From positions 806,001 to 870,000 of the forward strand of contig NZ_JAUOFB010000001.1 of assembly GCF_030542105.1 (NCBI RefSeq): 64,000 bases of DNA, read 5' to 3'. The notes below the pieces were generated by a model that worked only from the letters and a program-made list of their open reading frames with translations, made no database searches and was not told the DNA's origin. Positions 16,675-24,940 of this stretch are shown piece by piece. The translations under genes and the position numbers were made by a program. Source of the stretch: Hymenobacter sp. BT730 (GTDB lineage: Bacteria > Bacteroidota > Bacteroidia > Cytophagales > Hymenobacteraceae). The number at the start of each line of letters is the position of its first letter. The first letter of the stretch is position 1.

Positions 16675-17238
16675 TTACTTGGCGGCGCTGAGGTTGCTGG
16701 GGCTGGGCAGACTTAGCTCCCGCGAAACCTGAAACGTGTAAGGCTCGGTGGCAGCCTCATCTATGCGGCGCTGCATAATGCGCACATGCGTAGCATCGGT
16801 GCCGGGTAGTACGGCTACATCGGCGCCGGTACCGGAAGCGGCATCGTAGCTGCGGAAGCCAACAACCCAGCCGGCAGGGTAACCGGCGCGCTGGGCTTTG
16901 GCTGCATCAATCAAATCTGGCTTCCCGGGGAAAGAGCCCAGGTCAATTTCCTTGGTTTCCGGGCCCTGCAGCTTCAAAAATGCCTGGGTGCGTTTCGGCT
17001 GGGCGTCGGCTACCGGTTTAAAGCGCAGCGACAGGTGCACGTCGGCTACTGCCGGGGCTGCGGCAGTGGGGGCAGCGGTAGCCGGGCCGGCCGGCGTGGT
17101 GGCAGTGGCATCGGCCGCCACGGTATCGGTGGCGGTTTGCTCCGGGGTGGCGGAGGTGGGTTGCTCGGCAGGCTTAGTGGTCTGGTTGCAGGCAGCCAGC
17201 AGCGCCACGCTCAACAGCGGCAGTAGAAAGCGTTTCAT
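16675..17238 (-). CDS. Hypothetical lipoprotein with Thr/Ala/Pro-rich linker
   Basis: 187 residues. Lipoprotein signal peptide with lipobox LLAACN (Cys16), then ~50 residues of Thr/Ala/Pro linker, then a compact domain from about residue 66 (VHLSLRFKPVADAQPKRTQAFLKL ...). No family recognised. The 16-residue signal and long flexible linker suggest a domain displayed away from the outer or inner membrane surface. Eight bases separate it from the YdeI-like gene it precedes. Confidence 0.8.
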   Translation of the reverse strand: MKRFLLPLLSVALLAACNQTTKPAEQPTSATPEQTATDTVAADATATTPAGPATAAPTAAAPAVADVHLSLRFKPVADAQPKRTQAFLKLQGPETKEIDLGSFPGKPDLIDAAKAQRAGYPAGWVVGFRSYDAASGTGADVAVLPGTDATHVRIMQRRIDEAATEPYTFQVSRELSLPSPSNLSAAK

Positions 17239-17378
17239 CAGAAAACGAGGGGAAAAGGCAACGATGGGTTACGGCGTAAGAATACGCATAATTTCGGCCC
17301 GTTAGTGTGGGTAAGGCACTATAGAAACCTTTTGGGCCTGATCCGGCTTATACAGCATCCCAATCCGAGTTTATATTC

Positions 17379-18089
17379 ATGAAAAAGATAACTGTTGAAA
17401 TCTGGTCTGATATCCTGTGCCCGTTCTGCTACATAGGCAAGCGGCGGCTGGAAACGGCTATAGCTCGCTTCCCGCAGCGCGACCTGATAGAGGTAAAATG
17501 GCGCAGCTTTGAGCTGGACCCCGAAGCCAACCCGGAGCCCGGCGTAAACCAATATACCCGCCTGGCGGCCAAATATGGCAACACGGAAGCCTGGGCGCGG
17601 CAGATGAGCGCCAACATGACCCAAATGGCCGCGGTAGAAGGCCTGGCTTTTGACTTCGACCGGGTAGTGCCGGCCAACTCCCTGCGGGCCCACCGCCTGG
17701 TGCATCTGGCTAACCAGCACGGTCAGCAGGATGCGGCGAAAGAGCGTTTGTTTAAAGCCTATCTGGAAGAAGGCCTCGACATTAATGACCCCGCCACGCT
17801 CACGCGCCTGGGCGCTGAATTGCAACTGCCTGCCGCTGAGGTAGCCCACCTGCTAGAGTCCGAGGACTTTACCCAGGAAGTGCGCCACGATGAGTATCAG
17901 GCCCGCCAAATTGGCGTGCGCGGCGTGCCTTACTTTGTCTTCGATGATAAGTATGCCGTATCGGGTGCGCAACCCGCCGAGCTATTTGAGGAAGTGCTGC
18001 AGAAAGTGTGGGAAGAAGCCCGGCCGCAGCCCATACAGCTGGCTGGCGCCGAAGGCGCCGCCTGCGACCTGGAGACGGGTACCTGCTAA
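17379..18089 (+). CDS. DsbA-family oxidoreductase, FrnE-like
   Basis: 236-residue cytoplasmic thioredoxin-fold protein with an inserted helical domain. The redox motif CPFC (Cys14, Cys17) directly follows the first strand (VEIWSDILCPFC), as in FrnE and 2-hydroxychromene-2-carboxylate isomerase relatives; the cis-Pro loop is GVRGVPYFVFDDKYAVSGAQ. No signal peptide, so it is not a periplasmic DsbA. The C-terminus ends in CDLETGTC, two extra cysteines near the terminus as in several FrnE proteins where they can exchange with the CxxC site. A textbook terminator follows the stop by 16 bases. Confidence 0.92.
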   Translation: MKKITVEIWSDILCPFCYIGKRRLETAIARFPQRDLIEVKWRSFELDPEANPEPGVNQYTRLAAKYGNTEAWARQMSANMTQMAAVEGLAFDFDRVVPANSLRAHRLVHLANQHGQQDAAKERLFKAYLEEGLDINDPATLTRLGAELQLPAAEVAHLLESEDFTQEVRHDEYQARQIGVRGVPYFVFDDKYAVSGAQPAELFEEVLQKVWEEARPQPIQLAGAEGAACDLETGTC

Positions 18090-18105
18090 AGCAAATGGCA
18101 GACAT

Positions 18106-18139
18106 AAAAAAGGCCGCCTCAGAAGAGGCGGCCTTTTTT
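18106..18139 (+). terminator. Terminator of the FrnE-like gene
   Basis: A perfect 15-bp stem (18106-18120 with 18125-18139), GGCCGCCTC paired with GAGGCGGCC inside A and T runs, and a four-base loop. Intrinsic terminator, usable on both strands. Confidence 0.93.
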
Positions 18140-18223
18140 ATGCGCTACAAAGTGTGCAGCAGATGAAGGTAATAAAAGCAAATGGGGCTAACAGGGGCTT
18201 GTCAGCCGGCTGCAGCCTTGTGC

Positions 18224-18646
18224 TTATTGGGCCGGGGCGTGGTCGTAGTTCAGCATCCAGGGCATCCCGAACCGGTCGGTAAACATGCCAAAGGTGGCGC
18301 CCCAGAATGTTTCTTCCAGGGGCATAGTAATGGTGCCGCCTGCTGAGAGCTTGGCAAACCACGTAGCAATTTCCTCAGCGCTGCTGCAGTTCAACGACAG
18401 GGCAATAGCATTGCCCTGCGTAACGGCGTGCATGCCGCCATCCGAAGCCATCAGCTCCAGGATGTCGTTTTTCAGGCTGGCGTGCATAACCCCTTGCTGC
18501 GCGTCGGCCGGCATCTTATCTGCCATGGGCGAATCGCCAAAGGTGCTGATCAGCAGTTCCCCGCCCAGGCACTGCTGATAGAAGGTCATAGCATCCCGGC
18601 AGTTGCCATTGAAAGTGAGGTAGGGGGTGAGTCGGGTTTTGCTCAT
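18224..18646 (-). CDS. PhnB-like VOC (glyoxalase-fold) protein
   Basis: 140 residues, two beta-alpha-beta-beta-beta units of the vicinal oxygen chelate fold. PhnB/3-demethylubiquinone-methyltransferase-like wording: LTPYLTFNGNCRDAMTFYQQCLGGEL at the start, GVMHASLKNDILELMASDG in the middle and a FWGATFGMFTDRFGMPWMLNY ending. Family members lack a proven reaction; several are annotated as metalloproteins without evidence. Single gene. Confidence 0.9.
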   Translation of the reverse strand: MSKTRLTPYLTFNGNCRDAMTFYQQCLGGELLISTFGDSPMADKMPADAQQGVMHASLKNDILELMASDGGMHAVTQGNAIALSLNCSSAEEIATWFAKLSAGGTITMPLEETFWGATFGMFTDRFGMPWMLNYDHAPAQ

Positions 18647-18689
18647 GGGTTAGAGAGAAAAGTGGGATAGAAGCAGGTTGATTTGCTAA

Positions 18690-18697
18690 CAAAATTA
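18690..18697 (-). promoter_or_regulatory. Possible -7 element of the PhnB-like gene
   Basis: Read on the minus strand this is TAATTTTG, matching TAnnTTTG, 44 bases before the start at 18646, inside an AT-rich island (18680-18760). A second TAATTTTG reads on the plus strand at 18747-18754, where no plus-strand gene follows. No -33 TTG is seen at the right distance. Confidence 0.35.
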
Positions 18698-18830
18698 GCT
18701 AAACGGTTTGGCTTTACTATCTAAAAGACAATAAAATTAGTATATATAATTTTGGCCATCGTGAGGTGCGTTTTCAACAGAGCAAATGCCTGCCCCTGGC
18801 ATCTACTTTCAGCCTTAGCCAGTTGATTGT

Positions 18831-19379
18831 TTACGGCAGCACCTGTACCTGAGACTTGTCATAGAGCCTCTCCCAATCCTGCCGCAGAATGGCATACAGA
18901 TATTCATCCTCAAACTCTCCCTGCTCATTTACACCCGACTCGCGCATCACGCCTTCCAACTGAAAGCCGGGCGTTTTCTCAATGGAGCGTTTGGAAGCGA
19001 AGTTGGATACCCGGCAGCCGGTAGCCACGCGGTGCAGCCCCAGGATTTCAAAGGCCAGATAAAACAGGTGAGGCTTGCTGCGCGGCGTAACGCCCCGGCC
19101 CCGCATGTGCTGGAATACGTCGGCACCGGTGGAGCCGGCTCTCTCCTCGTAGCTGTCCACGCTCAACAGGGTCATGCCGGCCAGCTCGCCGTGCAACAGG
19201 GAGTAGAAACCGAAGTTGGTGCGGCGGCCATTTTCATAGCGCGGCAGGTAGTTGCGGAATAGCTCCTCCAGCATGGGGCGCGAATCAGCATACCCCTGGA
19301 AGAGCATGACTATATCCGTCAGGTTGTCCTCATTGATGAGGTGCAGGGTAATGGAGTCGGAATACAGCGCGCGAAACAT
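18831..19379 (-). CDS. GNAT family N-acetyltransferase (RimJ/RimL type)
   Basis: 182 residues from the ATG at 19379 (MFRALYSDSITLHLIN). The RimJ/RimL-like layout is visible: an N-terminal LHLINEDNLTDI strand, an acceptor region ending in FGFYSLLHGELAGMTLL, then AFEILGLHRVATGCRVSNFASKRSIEKTPGFQLEGVMRE, the conserved block of this subfamily that packs around acetyl-CoA. The usual Q/RxxGxG/A loop is replaced by RGRGVTPRSKP (near residues 91-101). Acceptor unknown: a protein N-terminus, small metabolite or antibiotic are all possible. The open frame continues 81 codons upstream, but that part is not protein-like. Confidence 0.85.
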   Translation of the reverse strand: MFRALYSDSITLHLINEDNLTDIVMLFQGYADSRPMLEELFRNYLPRYENGRRTNFGFYSLLHGELAGMTLLSVDSYEERAGSTGADVFQHMRGRGVTPRSKPHLFYLAFEILGLHRVATGCRVSNFASKRSIEKTPGFQLEGVMRESGVNEQGEFEDEYLYAILRQDWERLYDKSQVQVLP

Positions 19380-19850
19380 AAAAGCAGGTAACAAACAGCG
19401 AATAGCCGCACAGCACAGGAGCAGAAAGTAACGGGAGTAACTGCCGAAAGCGGAGTGACGGCCGCCCCACCCCCGCGCAGGCGGGGCGTTTGGGTAAGGC
19501 GCAGGAGTGGGCCGGCTACTTGCGGCAGTAGTACCAGCCCCGGGCCAGTGGGCCCGCAGTTTGAGGAATGCGCATAGGAAGCAAAATCGGAAGAGAAACG
19601 CTTCTAACTCTCCCGGAATCAACGAATATCCCCGGAATTATGCAAGGGCTTCCAGCTGGTATTATTCTGAAACGGATGCGGGAAAAGCAGCTTGCCTGCA
19701 GGCAAAGACGTGCTTTGCATTATATTTATCTGTAAATTCCTATATACTCTTTAGTCCGGCGGCATGCACCGCCGGTGCCCCCTGCTGCCTGCCCCGGGCA
19801 GGCCCGTTATGCCGGCCGCTTCGGCCCATTACTGTGTTACTACTTGGTAT
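19380..19850. other. Gene-free stretch between divergent GNAT and FAD-oxidase genes
   Basis: About 470 bases. The left part is GC-rich and only extends open frames by chance; the part from about 19690 is AT-rich and probably holds the promoters. A small hairpin (7-bp stem, CCGGCGG at 19756-19762 with CCGCCGG at 19769-19775) lies in the leader of the FAD-oxidase gene. No gene or RNA recognised. Confidence 0.6.
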
Positions 19851-21248
19851 ATGTTAATGGAAAAAAACCGCACGCTGCCCCCCATCAGCCTGCGAGGACA
19901 GATTCTGCAGCCCCAGGATGCTGGCTACGATGCCGCCCGCCGGCTGTATAATGGAATGATTGATAAGCACCCGGATTTGATTGTGCGCTGCGCCGATGTG
20001 GCCGATGTGATTTCCGCCGTCAACTATGCCCGTGAAGAAAACCTGCTGGTAGCCATTCATGGCGGCGGGCACAACGGGGCTGGGCTGGGCATGTGCGATA
20101 GGGGCATGGTCATTGACCTGAGCCTGATGCGCGGTATTCATGTAGACCCCGAAGCCCGTACTGTGCTGGTAGAGGGTGGCTGCACCCTCGGCGACGTGGA
20201 CCACGCCACCCATGCCTTCGGACTGGCACTGCCGGGCGGCATTATCTCCACCACCGGGGTGGCCGGCCTCACCCTGGGTGGCGGCCTGGGCTACCTCACC
20301 CGCCAATACGGCCTGACCATTGATAGTCTGCTGGAAGCTGACGTAGTGCTGGCCGATGGCCGTTTGGTAAAGGCCTCGGCCGAGCACAACCCTGATTTAT
20401 TCTGGGCGCTACGGGGTGGTGGCGGCAATTTTGGGGTGGTAACTTCCTTTCTGTTTCGGGTACACCCCGTAGATACAGTAGTGGCTGGCCCCATGCTCTG
20501 GTCTATGGAAGATGCACCCGAGATGCTTCGCTGGTACAGTCGCTTCATCAAAACTGCCCCGGAATCCATCTATGGCTTCTTTGCCTTTCTTATGGTGCCA
20601 CCCGCCGAGCCCTTCCCCCAGCATCTGCACCTGAAAAAAATGTGCGCCATTGTATGGTGCTATACGGGGGCGCCCTCCGGGGCCGAAGAGGCGTTTCGAC
20701 CGGCACGGGCGTTCAAAAAGCCGGCCCTGGATCTGGTGGGGCCCTTGCCTATGCCAGCGCTGCAAAGCATGTTCGATGGCCTGTACCCACCCGGCCTGCA
20801 CTGGTATTGGAAGGCCGATTTTGTAAATGAGCTGCCGGAGGAGGCTATTACTGAGCATATGCGGTTTGGTAACCTGCTGCCCACCATGCACTCCAGCATG
20901 CACCTGTACCCCATCAACGGGGCGGCTGCCCGCATTGGCCAGAAGGATACTGCCTGGAACTACCGGAATGCTACCTGGTCTATGGTAATTGTAGGCGTGG
21001 ACCCTGACCCGGCCAATGATGAGAAGATTACTGCCTGGGCCCGTGCTTACTTCGATGCGCTGCACCCTTACTCGGCGGGCGGGGCCTACGTTAACTTTAT
21101 GATGGAAGAAGGCGCAGACCGCATCCGGGCTACCTACGGCGCCAACTACGCCCGCCTGTCGTCTATTAAAGCCAAGTATGATCCGCAAAACCTGTTCCGG
21201 GTAAACCAGAATATTCAGCCCGCCGAGCGGGAGCATATTTTCACCTGA
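19851..21248 (+). CDS. FAD-binding oxidase, berberine-bridge-enzyme-like
   Basis: 465 residues from the ATG at 19851; the ATG two codons later is equally possible. FAD-binding PCMH domain: VRCADVADVISAVNYAREENLLVAIHGGGHNGAG, with His74 in GGGH in the place of the 8-alpha-histidyl flavin link, then GGCTLGDVDHATHAFGLALPGG, TTGVAGLTLGGGLGYLTRQYGLTIDSLL and a GGGGNFGVVTSFLFRVHPV segment. The C-terminal BBE motif is YDPQNLFRVNQNI. The cysteine used for a second covalent link in glucooligosaccharide oxidases is not found, so a mono-covalent flavin is expected. Substrate unknown (sugars or alcohols in relatives). No signal peptide. Its stop codon lies inside the long hairpin at 21244-21329. Confidence 0.92.
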   Translation: MLMEKNRTLPPISLRGQILQPQDAGYDAARRLYNGMIDKHPDLIVRCADVADVISAVNYAREENLLVAIHGGGHNGAGLGMCDRGMVIDLSLMRGIHVDPEARTVLVEGGCTLGDVDHATHAFGLALPGGIISTTGVAGLTLGGGLGYLTRQYGLTIDSLLEADVVLADGRLVKASAEHNPDLFWALRGGGGNFGVVTSFLFRVHPVDTVVAGPMLWSMEDAPEMLRWYSRFIKTAPESIYGFFAFLMVPPAEPFPQHLHLKKMCAIVWCYTGAPSGAEEAFRPARAFKKPALDLVGPLPMPALQSMFDGLYPPGLHWYWKADFVNELPEEAITEHMRFGNLLPTMHSSMHLYPINGAAARIGQKDTAWNYRNATWSMVIVGVDPDPANDEKITAWARAYFDALHPYSAGGAYVNFMMEEGADRIRATYGANYARLSSIKAKYDPQNLFRVNQNIQPAEREHIFT

Positions 21249-21329
21249 AGTATTGTAAGGCATGCAAAACCCCAAAGCCTCGGTGTGCGCCGGGGCTTTG
21301 GGGTTTTGCATGCCTTACAATACTTCAGG
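21244..21329. terminator. Very long hairpin at the 3' end of the FAD-oxidase gene
   Basis: Arms 21244-21283 and 21290-21329, 40 bases each, pair with a single G-T wobble around a six-base loop. The left arm contains the TGA stop of the FAD-oxidase. An internal GGGGTTTTG run follows the GC-rich core, so it works as a terminator in both directions; the next gene is convergent (DUF6624, stop at 21338). Confidence 0.9.
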
Positions 21330-21337
21330 AGTAGCTT

Positions 21338-22048
21338 TTACGGATTCGCCAGGGCCGCTTTCTCAATGGCTTGGGCGGCGGACAGCGTCATGAGTTTGTA
21401 TTCGATTCCCAGGCGCCTGGCATTGTCCTCTACCGTAGAATCGAAGCCCGCTTTCTTACGCCGCTGGTTTACCTGGTCGGCATCCTTAATCGGCCAGATA
21501 AACGAAACGGTTTCCCGCTGGCCGGTTTGGGCGTTTCGTACACCAAAGCTACGGCCCTGCGTGCCATAGAGCTGCTCTTTTCCTTCCTGCATTAACTGCC
21601 GGTCCAGCATGCGGGCATATAGGTAAAAGGGTACCTCGCCTTGGTCAGCCATCTTTTTTATTAGCGGCAGGTACTGCGGAATACGGTTAGAATGCTGAAT
21701 CACGAGCAGCGCCACCTCATTGGCAGGCACGCCCACCAGGGTTTTGCCCGGGTAGCCGTACTGCGCAATAATCCGGGCAATACGCCTGATGTTAACCGAG
21801 TCAATTTCCGTCATGCGCCGGGCTACGTAGGCGCCTGCCTGTTCGCGGGGGATGTTAGCCGCCCGGGCCACCGAATCATAGCCGCTGGCAGTGCTTGTAA
21901 GCATGGCCTGCATAATCAGAATACGGTATTTCTGATCTTCGGCGTCTATGCGGTCCAGCTCCAGCTTTAGCGGCTGATTCGGGGTGGTTTGGGCATAGCT
22001 GCAGGCGGCCAGCAGGCTCACCAATCCACAGAGAAAAGCTTTCCACAT
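21338..22048 (-). CDS. DUF6624-like exported protein
   Basis: 236 residues from the ATG at 22048 (MWKAFLCGLVSLLAACSYAQ). The signal peptide fits either a lipobox (LLAAC, Cys16) or signal peptidase I cleavage after SYAQ. The body is largely helical with the DUF6624 wording: YGYPGKTLVGVPANEVALLVIQHSN, YLPLIKKMADQGEVPFYLYARMLDRQLM and QLYGTQ. Bacteroidota carry many copies of this family and no function is known. It follows the META gene on the same strand after 49 bases and may be co-transcribed. Confidence 0.82.
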   Translation of the reverse strand: MWKAFLCGLVSLLAACSYAQTTPNQPLKLELDRIDAEDQKYRILIMQAMLTSTASGYDSVARAANIPREQAGAYVARRMTEIDSVNIRRIARIIAQYGYPGKTLVGVPANEVALLVIQHSNRIPQYLPLIKKMADQGEVPFYLYARMLDRQLMQEGKEQLYGTQGRSFGVRNAQTGQRETVSFIWPIKDADQVNQRRKKAGFDSTVEDNARRLGIEYKLMTLSAAQAIEKAALANP

Positions 22049-22097
22049 AAACCGGGAAGTTACCGCGCAGAGTCGCCGAAAAGGAAAAGCCACCCCG

Positions 22098-22538
22098 TTA
22101 GCGGGTCTTGCTGAAAACCAGCTTGGGCCTCAGGGAGTTATCCGGGCCGTACAGGCGCAGCTCGTCCCCGCTTATTTCATAGCGCACCGTTTGGGGCAGA
22201 GCATTGAGGTAGCGGTCCTCTAAGTTCTGGGCCGGGCAGGTAGCTTTCGTCGATGCCTGCCCGCCGATGGTGAGTGCGCCCTGGGTGCTGCCCAGTGTGT
22301 AGGTTCCGCTAAAGGCGTTGCATGGGGCCCGACCGGTAGTCTTCTTGCTCTCCGGGGTGAATTCCAGATAAGAGCGCGCCGACTCAGAATAGCTGGACGT
22401 AGCCACCGGTATATCTTCAACCTGCACCAGCATCCAGCGGGTGTTTTCCAGCTTGGCAGCCGGTTCTACATTTTTGTCCAGTCTCTGGCAGGATGCTGCC
22501 AAACTAAGGAAACAAAATACAGGAAGTGCGAAGCGCAT
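22098..22538 (-). CDS. META/HslJ domain lipoprotein
   Basis: 146 residues from the ATG at 22538 (MRFALPVFCFLSLAASC), lipobox LAASC with Cys17. One META domain: LENTRWMLVQVEDIPV, then a CNAFSGTYTLGSTQGALTIG block (the GCN.F.G.Y motif with Ala-Pro in place of Gly), TKATCPAQNLEDRYLNAL and a DELRLYGPDNSLRPKLVFS end. HslJ is a heat-shock outer-membrane lipoprotein linked to novobiocin resistance in E. coli; a general envelope-stress role is inferred. First gene of a probable pair with the DUF6624 gene. Confidence 0.9.
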   Translation of the reverse strand: MRFALPVFCFLSLAASCQRLDKNVEPAAKLENTRWMLVQVEDIPVATSSYSESARSYLEFTPESKKTTGRAPCNAFSGTYTLGSTQGALTIGGQASTKATCPAQNLEDRYLNALPQTVRYEISGDELRLYGPDNSLRPKLVFSKTR

Positions 22539-22742
22539 AAGCAGATAAATAAACGGAGTGGAAGCAGTACATACAGGATAGCCAACTGAGGCGGAAAGGT
22601 TGCTTGCTGTCGAAAGTAAAATGCTGCCTTCAGACATATGCGCACCTCACTGGGGGCATGCCCTAAGCATCAAACGGCCAGTAGGATGAGCCAGGTATTT
22701 GAGTATCTTCAATCCAAGATATTCTGCCTCTCCCGATATGCT

Positions 22743-24371
22743 ATGAAAACACTATTCTCTGTTGCCGGACTATGCCTGTGGCTTTCGCTAAGTGCCGTGG
22801 GCCAGCAGGCCGCCCCCGCGGATATGATTCTGCTAAACGGCAAGGTTTTTACCGCCGATGCTGCCCGGCCCACGGCCGAGGCCCTGGCCATTCGGGGAGA
22901 GCGGATAGTGGCCGTGGGCACAACCGCCGAGGTAGCCCAGCTGGCTGGGCCCAACACACGCCGCATTGATGTGCAGGGCCGCACCATTACGCCCGGCTTC
23001 AACGATGCGCATAACCACTTCAGCCCCGATCCTCCCGGCGAAGTGCTAACCTTTAAAACCCTGGAGCCTACCTGGGCAGAAGCTGCGAAGGCCATAACAG
23101 ATGCGGCGCAAAAAGCCCCGGCCGGTACCTGGATTCTGGGCTCCGTGGGCTACACCATTCTCACCAACGAGCAGGTAAACCGCGCCGCTCTGGATAAGCT
23201 GGCTCCCAACCACCCCGTACTGCTGCGCGCTTACTACGGCCACGGCTACATTGCCAACTCGCCGGGCCTGAAAAAGCTGAAAATCAAAGAAAAACAGCAC
23301 GACCCATTGGGTGGCTATCTGGAGCGTACCAGCAACAGGAAGCTCAACGGCCGCTTTTGGGAATATGCCCAGTGGCCATCCTTCCGCACGCTGGCCGAAC
23401 AAGTGCCTGACTCCGCTGCCATCCATGAGCTGCGCCAGTTGTCGGCTGAGGCCGTGCAGTTCGGTATCACTTCCATGCAGCTCTTCTCGTCTATGCCCAT
23501 TGAGCGGTTTGCGCGCTTACTGGTGCAGGCCAGGTTGCCGGTGCGCGTGCGGGCTATACCGTTTTCCACTACCACCCCGCAGCAGCGCAACATTTCGGAG
23601 GCGCGCCAGCTTGCCAGGCTTAACCCGCAAAGCCCGCAGGTAAAAGCCAGTGGCATTAAATGGGTGCTCGATGGCACGCCTTATGAGCGAGGCGCGGCCC
23701 TGCGCCAGCCCTACCAGGACCGCCCCGGCTGGTCGGGAAGGCTGAACTTCAGCGAGGCCGACGTAGCGCGCATGGTGCAGGAGTCCGTGGCGTTACGCCA
23801 ACAGCTATTGGTGCATTGCGCCGGCGACCGAAGCGCCGAGGTGGTGCTGCAGGCCCTGGAAAACAACGGCCCGGCCGCCAGCTGGCCCGCCCGCCGGGTG
23901 CGCATAGAGCACGGCGACGGGGTGATAAACGACCTGATACCGCGGGCAAAGAAACTGGGCGTTGTGGTGGTGCAAAACCCCATGCACTTCTCCGATCCGC
24001 AGCTGTTTCACCAGCGCTGGGGCACTAGTATGCAGCCGCTCCGGTCGTTGCTGGCGGCCGGCATACCGGTAGCGCTGGGCTCCGATGGGCCCCTGAATCC
24101 TTTCTTGAATATCATGATGGCCAGCCTCACGCCCTCCAACCCGCAAGAGGGCATCACGCGGGAGCAGGCGGTGCAGGCATACACCCACGGCTCTGCCTTC
24201 GCCGAATTTGCCGAATCCGACAAAGGCCGCATCGCCCCTGGCCAGCTGGCCGATGTAGTAGTTCTTTCCCAGGATATTTTTACCGTTCCTCCACCCGCTC
24301 TGCCCGGTACCAGCAGCGTGCTTACCCTCATCGGGGGCCAGGTGGCGTATGATGCCCACGTGTTAAAGTAG
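22743..24371 (+). CDS. Exported amidohydrolase, YtcJ-like
   Basis: 542 residues from the ATG at 22743, with a signal peptide (cleavage near VGQQ, residues 19-22). Amidohydrolase-superfamily TIM barrel of the YtcJ/NfdA group: ADMILLNGKVFTAD at the start of the beta-sandwich, GRTITPGFNDAHNHF with metal ligands His90 and His92, an HCAGDRSAEVVL segment, VRIEHGDGV with a metal His, SDGPLNPFLNIMMA with the terminal Asp, and LADVVVLSQDIF closing the sandwich. The substrate is not predictable: N-formyl compounds and imides are known in relatives. Divergent from the META/DUF6624 unit. Confidence 0.92.
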   Translation: MKTLFSVAGLCLWLSLSAVGQQAAPADMILLNGKVFTADAARPTAEALAIRGERIVAVGTTAEVAQLAGPNTRRIDVQGRTITPGFNDAHNHFSPDPPGEVLTFKTLEPTWAEAAKAITDAAQKAPAGTWILGSVGYTILTNEQVNRAALDKLAPNHPVLLRAYYGHGYIANSPGLKKLKIKEKQHDPLGGYLERTSNRKLNGRFWEYAQWPSFRTLAEQVPDSAAIHELRQLSAEAVQFGITSMQLFSSMPIERFARLLVQARLPVRVRAIPFSTTTPQQRNISEARQLARLNPQSPQVKASGIKWVLDGTPYERGAALRQPYQDRPGWSGRLNFSEADVARMVQESVALRQQLLVHCAGDRSAEVVLQALENNGPAASWPARRVRIEHGDGVINDLIPRAKKLGVVVVQNPMHFSDPQLFHQRWGTSMQPLRSLLAAGIPVALGSDGPLNPFLNIMMASLTPSNPQEGITREQAVQAYTHGSAFAEFAESDKGRIAPGQLADVVVLSQDIFTVPPPALPGTSSVLTLIGGQVAYDAHVLK

Positions 24372-24407
24372 CGCGGTAAGGAAAACAATAGGCAACACCC
24401 GGCAGCG

Positions 24408-24830
24408 TTACCGCACCCGCGTCCAGACCACGGTGCGGCCCAGCAGGGAAATGCCCACGTAGCCGCGCACCACCAGCGTATTGGCATTGCGCAGCTTCAG
24501 GGTGCAGGAGTAGGTGTTGCCGCTGTTGGGGTCGTAGATGGTGCCGCCGCGCCAGGCGCCCTGACCATCGTAGCGGAAGTTTTGCAGAATAACGGCGCCC
24601 AGCAATTGGCGGCGGCGCAGCTTCGGGTTGGGGTTTTGGGTGTCGTAGCGGGGTGGAGTGGTGGGGCCTACTACTTTGCCATAGAACCGCCCCTTTTGCT
24701 CGTAAATTTCCAGGGTGCCCTGCTTATCAGCAGGCATCCACCGCCCCACAATGGCGGTAGCAGCCGGACTGGTTGTGGGCGCGGCACCAGCCAGCATCAG
24801 GAGGAACAGGAAAATCAGGAACCGTTTCAT
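24408..24830 (-). CDS. DUF2147 exported protein, copy A
   Basis: 140 residues with a signal peptide (MKRFLIFLFLLMLAGAA) and a DUF2147 domain: IVGRWMPADKQGTLEIYEQKGRFYGKVVG, DTQNPNPKLRRRQLLGAVILQNF, GGTIYDPNSGNTYSCTLKL and VRGYVGISLLGRTVVWTRV. DUF2147 proteins are periplasmic or outer-membrane lipocalin-like barrels without proven function. A second copy at 27308 is nearly identical over the last ~110 residues. Confidence 0.9.
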   Translation of the reverse strand: MKRFLIFLFLLMLAGAAPTTSPAATAIVGRWMPADKQGTLEIYEQKGRFYGKVVGPTTPPRYDTQNPNPKLRRRQLLGAVILQNFRYDGQGAWRGGTIYDPNSGNTYSCTLKLRNANTLVVRGYVGISLLGRTVVWTRVR

Positions 24831-24940
24831 TACGCCGGGGAAAACAGAGCAAAGCGCGGCATCTTCCGTTGCTGCCCGCTACTTCCCTAAAACACGGCCG
24901 GAGCATGGGTAGTGCCCGGGTCGTCGGTCTGCCAGCCTGT

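Noticed and set aside
19380..19622. N-terminal extension of the GNAT enzyme
   Set aside because: The extra 81 codons do not resemble any GNAT; the ATG at 19379 begins the conserved domain.
20041..20100. Bicovalent flavin (His and Cys) in the FAD-oxidase
   Set aside because: The GGGH His is present but no Cys fits the second link site.
20409..21311. 300-codon minus-strand frame inside the FAD-oxidase gene
   Set aside because: Antisense to a clear flavoprotein; the translation has no recognisable motif.
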